Assembly (NCBI GenBank): GCA_964353255.1 | Contig: CAYGVJ010000092.1 | Span: 1 to 21,905 of the forward strand | Source of the DNA: VFZS01 sp964353255 | GTDB lineage: Bacteria > Acidobacteriota > Terriglobia > Bryobacterales > Bryobacteraceae | Reading direction: 5' to 3' | Length of the DNA stretch: 21,905 nucleotides | Shown here: positions 20,295 to 21,905 of the stretch, piece after piece | Layout: every line of letters starts with the position of its first letter | Numbering within the stretch: the first letter of the stretch is position 1 | Made by a program: the position numbers and the translations under genes | Notes under the pieces: model-generated | Seen by the model: only the letters and a program-made list of their open reading frames with translations | What the model was told of the DNA's origin: nothing | Databases searched by the model: none

Positions 20295-20484
20295 GCGGGT
20301 GCCCCTCTTCCAGGTAGGTGTAGCCTTGCAGGCCGTCTTCGTAGAAGCGCAGGAGGCGGCCGGATTCCTCGTAGCCGATCTTGCCTTCCCGCAGCGCCGT
20401 CTCCACGTCGCGGCGGAAGCGGGCCAGCAGGTTGTCGGCCTGGAACTCGACGTAGTCAAGCACCAAGCGCACGAACCGGATCAC
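20290..20484 (-). CDS. In-frame copy of the speA 3' end (64 aa), coupled to hicA
   Basis: GTG at 20484 overlaps the hicA stop as GTGA and opens 64 codons. The first nine residues are unique (MIRFVRLVL); the next 55 (from DYVEFQADNLLARF to LEEGHPR) match the C-terminus of arginine decarboxylase encoded at 21604-21905 with three amino-acid differences. By eye there are about 15 base differences in roughly 174, about ten of them silent. The TAA is supplied by the adjacent palindromic repeat. A free 64-residue tail should have no decarboxylase activity. It may be a displaced original speA tail, or a tail brought in with the cassette. Whether it is translated into something useful is unknown. Confidence 0.7.
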   Translation of the reverse strand: MIRFVRLVLDYVEFQADNLLARFRRDVETALREGKIGYEESGRLLRFYEDGLQGYTYLEEGHPR

Positions 20485-20702
20485 AGCAGCTTCGAGAACT
20501 CCTCCACGCTCAGACTTGCCGCCCTGAGGATCGCGCGGAGCGTCCCGCGGTCAAGCTCCCGGTGGTCGGGCACCGCAACCTGGGTGAAAGGCTCATCGCG
20601 CCGCAGAATGATGTGGCTGCCCTTCTGCCGCCGGAACAGGAAACCAGCCTTCCTCAGAGCGGCCGCGCACTCGCGCCCAGAGATGTTGGGGAATCTGCTC
20701 AC
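20481..20702 (-). CDS. hicA: HicA-family toxin (mRNA interferase)
   Basis: The 73-residue protein has the HicA double-stranded-RNA-binding-like fold. It begins RFPNISGRECAAALRKAGF, then QKGSHIILRR with the catalytic His30, followed by VAVPDHRELDRGTLRAIL. HicA cleaves mRNA and is neutralised by HicB. The GTG start overlaps the hicB stop as GTGA, putting antitoxin first, the less common order for this family. The next frame, a speA tail copy, overlaps in the same way. Confidence 0.92.
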   Translation of the reverse strand: MSRFPNISGRECAAALRKAGFLFRRQKGSHIILRRDEPFTQVAVPDHRELDRGTLRAILRAASLSVEEFSKLL

Positions 20703-20905
20703 ACTGCCAGCAGCAAGGCTTCAAAACGTTCTTCCGGAACAGGCAGGTCGTCTTCCTGTAGGGCCTCGACGTAACCGGCTATGGCGTCCTTGATGTTGGC
20801 GACGGCCTCGTCTTTCGTCTTCCCCTGGCTGACGCATCCGGGCAGGCTGGGGCATTCGGCTACCCAATAGCCGTCCTCACCGGGGTAGATCAACACCTGC
20901 CTCAT
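20699..20905 (-). CDS. hicB: HicB-family antitoxin
   Basis: The 68-residue protein has the degenerate RNase H-like HicB fold: MRQVLIYPGEDGYWVAECPS, LPGCVSQGKTKDEAVANIKDAI, AGYVEALQEDDLPVPEERFE. It lacks a separate DNA-binding C-terminal domain, so self-repression would need another factor or the complex. ATG 20905 was chosen because homology starts there; a TTG three codons upstream is unnecessary. TATAAT lies only 11 bases upstream, so the mRNA is probably leaderless or nearly so. Confidence 0.92.
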   Translation of the reverse strand: MRQVLIYPGEDGYWVAECPSLPGCVSQGKTKDEAVANIKDAIAGYVEALQEDDLPVPEERFEALLLAV

Positions 20906-20916
20906 GGCTACCAATG

Positions 20917-20922
20917 ATTATA
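20917..20922 (-). promoter_or_regulatory. -10 box (TATAAT) of hicBA
   Basis: A perfect TATAAT lies 11 bases before the hicB ATG. The flanking sequence is shared with the promoter remnant at 20118-20123. No -35 was found at standard spacing. Confidence 0.6.
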
Positions 20923-20938
20923 CGCCTGTCTGCGGCTC

Positions 20939-20951
20939 GGGACTGCCTGGC
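20939..20951 (+). repeat. Short inverted repeat, left end (GGGACTGCCyGGC)
   Basis: GGGACTGCCTGGC here and its inverse at 21591-21603 match at 12 of 13 bases. Together they bracket the DUF4258/YgiT pair and the 62-bp speA piece. The right copy directly abuts the speA stop codon. They could be ends of a small mobile cassette, or a chance match. Confidence 0.35.
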
Positions 20952-20954
20952 AAC

Positions 20955-21016
20955 TGCAGCCTTGCAGGCCATCTTCGTAGAAGCGCAGCAGGCGGCCGGA
21001 TTCCTCGTAGCCGATC
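20955..21016 (-). pseudogene. 62-bp internal fragment of the speA 3' end
   Basis: The minus strand encodes IGYEESGRLLRFYEDGLQG in frame with no start or stop of its own. The DNA differs at about three positions from each of the other two copies (20290-20484 and 21604-21905). It lies between the YgiT-type antitoxin and the hicBA promoter. Confidence 0.85.
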
Positions 21017-21031
21017 GGCTCCCTGCGGGTG

Positions 21032-21262
21032 CTACGCGTACTGGGCGATCTCCACCGGGCGCTCAACGGCGAGGCTCTTCCGGTGCAGCTTGATGCGCTC
21101 AATCTCGTGCAGCGTCTCGGCGGTGAAGTAGCTCTCGCCGCAATGCGGGCAGGTGATGACCGGGATGTTCTCGATCACGAGCAGGCTCTTCCCTTTCCCA
21201 TAGCTTCGGGAAATCCGGCGCAGCCGCGCCCGCTTCTTCCCACAGATGTCACATGCCAGCAT
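21032..21262 (-). CDS. YgiT/MqsA-type zinc-finger antitoxin
   Basis: The 76-residue protein has two CxxC knuckles, CDICGKK (4-10) and CPHCGES (38-44), around a basic loop, which is the YgiT-type zinc finger of the MqsA N-terminal domain. The MqsA helix-turn-helix domain is missing; short versions like this pair with DUF4258 toxins. It follows the toxin gene by 15 bases, giving toxin-first order. Confidence 0.85.
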   Translation of the reverse strand: MLACDICGKKRARLRRISRSYGKGKSLLVIENIPVITCPHCGESYFTAETLHEIERIKLHRKSLAVERPVEIAQYA

Positions 21263-21277
21263 GGCTTTCTCGAGTGC

Positions 21278-21559
21278 TCAAACCACGTACACAGTGATGA
21301 TCACGGCCTTACCGGTCGCGCCGAACTTGACGATGACCTCCACCTCGTCTCCCGCCACCGTCTGCCCCCTGACGCGGTACTTCAGTTCCCCGGTCAACCC
21401 GTTTCTGTGACGCTCCAGTATTTCACCCGTGAGGATAGCACGCTCGACGTCGGTGATGCTCAGATTGTCTTCCTCCATCTCTTCCTCGGCGTGGAGCGTC
21501 ACGACGTATTGCCGCTGGCGGATTCCCTCCCGCAGGTGTTTGAGGGCGCGCTTGAACAA
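21278..21559 (-). CDS. DUF4258 domain toxin
   Basis: The 93-residue protein matches DUF4258, a RelE-superfamily-like fold: LREGIRQRQYVVTLHAEEEM, SITDVERAILTGEILERHR, YRVRGQTVAGDEVEVIVKF. The H23-A-E-E motif and the terminal VIITVYVV strand are typical. Family members are predicted RNases found beside YgiT-type zinc-finger proteins, as here. The start is TTG at 21559 with AAGGGGG upstream. It begins 44 bases after the speA stop and could be read through from speA. Confidence 0.82.
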   Translation of the reverse strand: MFKRALKHLREGIRQRQYVVTLHAEEEMEEDNLSITDVERAILTGEILERHRNGLTGELKYRVRGQTVAGDEVEVIVKFGATGKAVIITVYVV

Positions 21560-21590
21560 CGTTGGGTTCCCCCTTGGAGAGCACGAGACG

Positions 21591-21603
21591 GCCGGGCAGT
21601 CCC
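21591..21603 (-). repeat. Short inverted repeat, right end
   Basis: On the minus strand this is GGGACTGCCCGGC, directly after the speA TAG stop. It pairs with 20939-20951 in inverted orientation (12 of 13 bases). Confidence 0.35.
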
Positions 21604-21905
21604 CTACCGCGGGTGGCCCTCTTCCAGGTAGGTGTAGCCTTGCAGGCCGTCTTCGTAGAAGCGCAGCAGGCGGCCGGACTCCTCGTAGCCGATCTTGCCC
21701 TCGCGCAGGGCGGTCTCCACGTCGCGGCGGAATTGGGCCAGCAGGGAGTCGGCCTGGAATTCGACATAGTTGAGCACCTCGCGGACGGTGTCGCCCTTGA
21801 TGACCGTGTCGAGGACGACTTCGCCGGCGCCGTTCAGGCTGACGTGCACCGCGTTGGTGTCGCCGAACAGGTTGTGCAGGTCGCCCAGGATCTCCTGGTA
21901 GGCGC
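21604..21905 (-). CDS. speA: Biosynthetic arginine decarboxylase, C-terminal end (gene runs off the window)
   Basis: SpeA is a PLP enzyme that converts arginine to agmatine for polyamine synthesis. Only the last 100 residues or so are in the window: AYQEILGDLHNLFGDTNAVHV, a conserved SpeA block, then IKGDTVREVLNYV and the C-terminal helices ending GLQGYTYLEEGHPR with TAG. The 5' part lies beyond 21905. Its tail is repeated downstream in whole (20290-20465) and in part (20955-21016), with toxin-antitoxin genes inserted between the copies. Confidence 0.88.
   Translation of the reverse strand, partial: AYQEILGDLHNLFGDTNAVHVSLNGAGEVVLDTVIKGDTVREVLNYVEFQADSLLAQFRRDVETALREGKIGYEESGRLLRFYEDGLQGYTYLEEGHPR

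Overview
The window reads as a high-GC chromosome segment from an acidobacterium, most likely of the Solibacteres/Bryobacterales type. Evidence for this is the set of dense repeats whose spurious translations contain PLAYARGSV/PLPDGRGSV, a PEP-CTERM protein, a Gfo/Idh/MocA dehydrogenase with a Tat-like leader, and an acidobacterial-style EF-P. The lineage is inference; the gene families are read from sequence. I saw no rRNA, tRNA or CRISPR array.

Layout. 1-436 is gene-poor and holds a degraded REP-associated tyrosine transposase (RAYT) relic between two inverted REP palindromes. 437-5548 is a co-directional run: a flippase-like membrane protein, a Gfo/Idh/MocA oxidoreductase, selA and a GT39-like glycosyltransferase. 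efp (5582-6139, minus) faces away from a helicase-less type ISP methyltransferase-nuclease (6256-9168), which is followed by a DUF3800 protein and a small protein resembling RelE/barnase-type nucleases. These three form a candidate defence cassette. A regulatory-domain methyltransferase (10773-12293) and a small-protein/nucleotidyltransferase pair (12566-13289) follow. Then come a TrmJ-like tRNA methyltransferase whose 3' end is built from repeat DNA, a YbjN-domain protein, and the two-subunit 2-oxoacid:ferredoxin oxidoreductase (14691-17575, minus). A PEP-CTERM protein closes this stretch.

18629-21905 is the most unusual part. On the minus strand it carries, in transcription order: the 3' end of speA (arginine decarboxylase), a DUF4258/YgiT-zinc-finger toxin-antitoxin pair, a 62-bp piece of the speA 3' end, a hicB-hicA pair, a 55-codon in-frame copy of the speA 3' end, a 165-bp palindromic repeat, and a second hicB. 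That second hicB is cut in two by about 1.25 kb of DNA carrying an SDR gene and fragments of two further genes. Toxin-antitoxin cassettes thus seem to have accumulated stepwise behind speA, with copies of the speA tail between them, although no integrase or transposase is visible in the window.

Three copies or part-copies of the long palindromic repeat and several REP-type hairpins are scattered through the window, and they abut or replace gene ends in at least three places. Many genes have a TATAAT/TACAAT-type hexamer only 8-20 bases before the start codon, suggesting short-leader or leaderless mRNAs.
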